This document shows positions 63,109-64,000 of a stretch of DNA of 64,000 nucleotides, piece after piece. Within the stretch, counting starts at the first letter, position 1. Every line of letters starts with the position of its first letter. The position numbers and the translations under genes are program-made. Where the stretch lies: NCBI GenBank assembly GCA_035654355.1, contig DASRXC010000078.1, positions 1-64,000 of the forward strand, given 5' to 3'. Origin of the DNA: JAFAHD01 sp035654355 (GTDB lineage Bacteria > Vulcanimicrobiota > Vulcanimicrobiia > Eremiobacterales > Eremiobacteraceae). The notes beneath the pieces are model-generated. The model did no database searches. It had not been told where the DNA came from and saw nothing but the letters and a program-made list of their open reading frames with translations.

Positions 63109-63516
63109 ATGCATCAACTTACCGTCGGTTTGACGTCAAGCCACGATTACACGGCGACGCCCGATATGCTCGCCGATCGCTACGGCAATCCCGGCGTGCC
63201 GGTGCTGGCGACCCCGCATCTCGTCAATCTTGCCGAAGCGGAATGCGTGCGTTGCGTTGCGCCGTATCTGGGCGAAGGTGAATCGACGGTCGGCATCGCG
63301 CTCGACGTGCGCCATCTGGCAGCGACGCCTGAAGGCGCGCGCTTCACGATGCGCGCCACGCTCAAGGAGATCGACCGGCGCCGCTTGGTGTTCGACGTCG
63401 AGGCGCACGATGAGGTCGATCTGTGTTTCGCCGGCACCCACGAGCGCTTCATCATCGAGACCGCGCCGTTCTTGGAAAAGGCGCGCGAGAAATCGAAGCG
63501 GGGTGTCCGGCGGTGA
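63109..63516 (+). CDS. FlK-like/hotdog thioesterase
   Basis: The 135 aa product has the hotdog thioesterase pattern with VLATPHLVNLAEAECVRCV and GIALDVRHLAATPEGARFTMRATL, similar to the fluoroacetyl-CoA thioesterase (FlK) group. It would hydrolyse acyl-CoA thioesters. It is divergent from the LuxE-like gene by about 70 bp, so the two may share control. Its stop overlaps the next gene (GTGA). Confidence 0.85.
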   Translation: MHQLTVGLTSSHDYTATPDMLADRYGNPGVPVLATPHLVNLAEAECVRCVAPYLGEGESTVGIALDVRHLAATPEGARFTMRATLKEIDRRRLVFDVEAHDEVDLCFAGTHERFIIETAPFLEKAREKSKRGVRR

Positions 63517-64000
63517 TCATCGAGTCGATCCCGGTCGGCGCGCTCATGTGCAATTGCGTCATCGTGGGCGACGAGCAAAGCGGTGAGGCGATCGTCATCG
63601 ATCCCGGTGACGACGTCGAACGCGTAAAAGAGCTGCTCGATCGGCATAACCTCCGCGTCCGCGCGATCGTCGCGACGCACGGACACATCGACCACGTCGG
63701 CGGCATCGCCCGGTTGAAGGACTTGACCGGCGCGCCCGCCATGCTCCACGAAGCCGATGTGCCGTTGTACGAGAACATCGCGCTGCAAGCGCAATGGTTG
63801 GGGGTGCCGCCGCCTCCGACCACGCAGCTCGACGCCCATCTGCGCGACGCGCAGGGGCTCGACTTCGGCGGCCAGCGCATCGAAGTGCGCCATACGCCCG
63901 GGCACTCGCCGGGCAGCGTCTCCCTCGTCGCTCCGCTTGATGTTCCAATCGTCTTCGCGGGGGATACACTGTTTGCAGGGAGCATCGGCCGCACCGATCT
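63513..64000 (+). CDS. Metallo-beta-lactamase-fold hydrolase, 3' end outside the window
   Basis: The gene starts with GTG at 63513, overlapping the thioesterase stop, and runs 162 codons to the window edge. It has the metal motif ATHGHIDHVGG and later RHTPGHSPGSVSLVAP and FAGDTLFAGSIGRTD. This order is typical of glyoxalase II-like or general MBL hydrolases. The C-terminal end is cut off by the window. Confidence 0.9.
   Translation, partial: MIIESIPVGALMCNCVIVGDEQSGEAIVIDPGDDVERVKELLDRHNLRVRAIVATHGHIDHVGGIARLKDLTGAPAMLHEADVPLYENIALQAQWLGVPPPPTTQLDAHLRDAQGLDFGGQRIEVRHTPGHSPGSVSLVAPLDVPIVFAGDTLFAGSIGRTD

Overview
The window is a 64 kb piece of a GC-rich bacterial chromosome (my impression is a little over 60% G+C). 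It reads as a coherent core-metabolism region: genes are tightly packed, many start with GTG, and overlapping stop/start codons (ATGA, GTGA, TAGTG) are common. I see no rRNA, phage, insertion sequence or CRISPR array. Signal peptides, two lipoprotein signals and a predicted outer-membrane barrel suggest a double-membraned aerobe. The gene mix would fit an uncultured lineage such as Eremiobacterota (WPS-2), but that placement is only inference because no taxonomic marker gene is present.

Layout. 1-3.6 kb (mostly minus strand): a partial CreD-like membrane protein under a tandem palindromic operator, a small hypothetical, an EgtB-type sulfoxide synthase, and an ECF sigma factor with its RskA-like anti-sigma factor. 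3.9-11.9 kb: M16 peptidase, cytidylate-kinase-like protein, isocitrate dehydrogenase, a secreted NTF2-like/barrel pair and aconitase. 12-16 kb: two dipeptide-type ABC permeases, tRNA-Leu(GAG), a ROK sugar kinase and a secreted low-complexity protein. 16-27.4 kb: glycolipid-type glycosyltransferase, citrate synthase, a lipoprotein, a PLP decarboxylase coupled to a large SWIM/SNF2 helicase, and a metallo-beta-lactamase-like/cupin fusion. 27.4-32.9 kb: YVTN-propeller phosphoesterase, type II NADH dehydrogenase, AraC-HTH/Ogt repair protein and a gamma-glutamylcyclotransferase-like protein. 33-36.8 kb: an ABC-2 exporter operon that contains a secreted Kelch protein. 36.8-44.6 kb: methyltransferases, a DUF5069-tryptophanase-two-thioesterase operon, RNA polymerase omega, VOC protein, queD-queE and a thiol-dioxygenase-like cupin. 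44.7-51.5 kb: an EF-G-like GTPase, an M1 aminopeptidase with HEAT repeats, an amidohydrolase, and a molbindin/PucR-HTH pair. 51.5-57.6 kb: malic enzyme followed by the pyruvate dehydrogenase E1alpha-E1beta-E2 operon and a DUF4397 lipoprotein. 57.7-64 kb: an MFS exporter, a 496 bp intergenic region with DnaA boxes, and a LuxE-LuxC-aminotransferase operon, divergent from a thioesterase and a partial metallo-hydrolase.

Together the genes cover acetyl-CoA formation (E1/E2, malic enzyme), the oxidative TCA entry steps (citrate synthase, aconitase, isocitrate dehydrogenase) and NADH re-oxidation (NDH-2). The most unusual items are: the LuxE-LuxC-aminotransferase cassette with a nearby exporter and thioesterase (a possible acid-to-amine route); the helically phased DnaA boxes in the gap beside it; the Kelch protein embedded in an ABC-2 exporter operon with a probable CTG start on the next gene; the MBL-like/cupin fusion; the EF-G-like GTPase lacking the catalytic histidine; and a near-consensus promoter that would make rpoZ leaderless.
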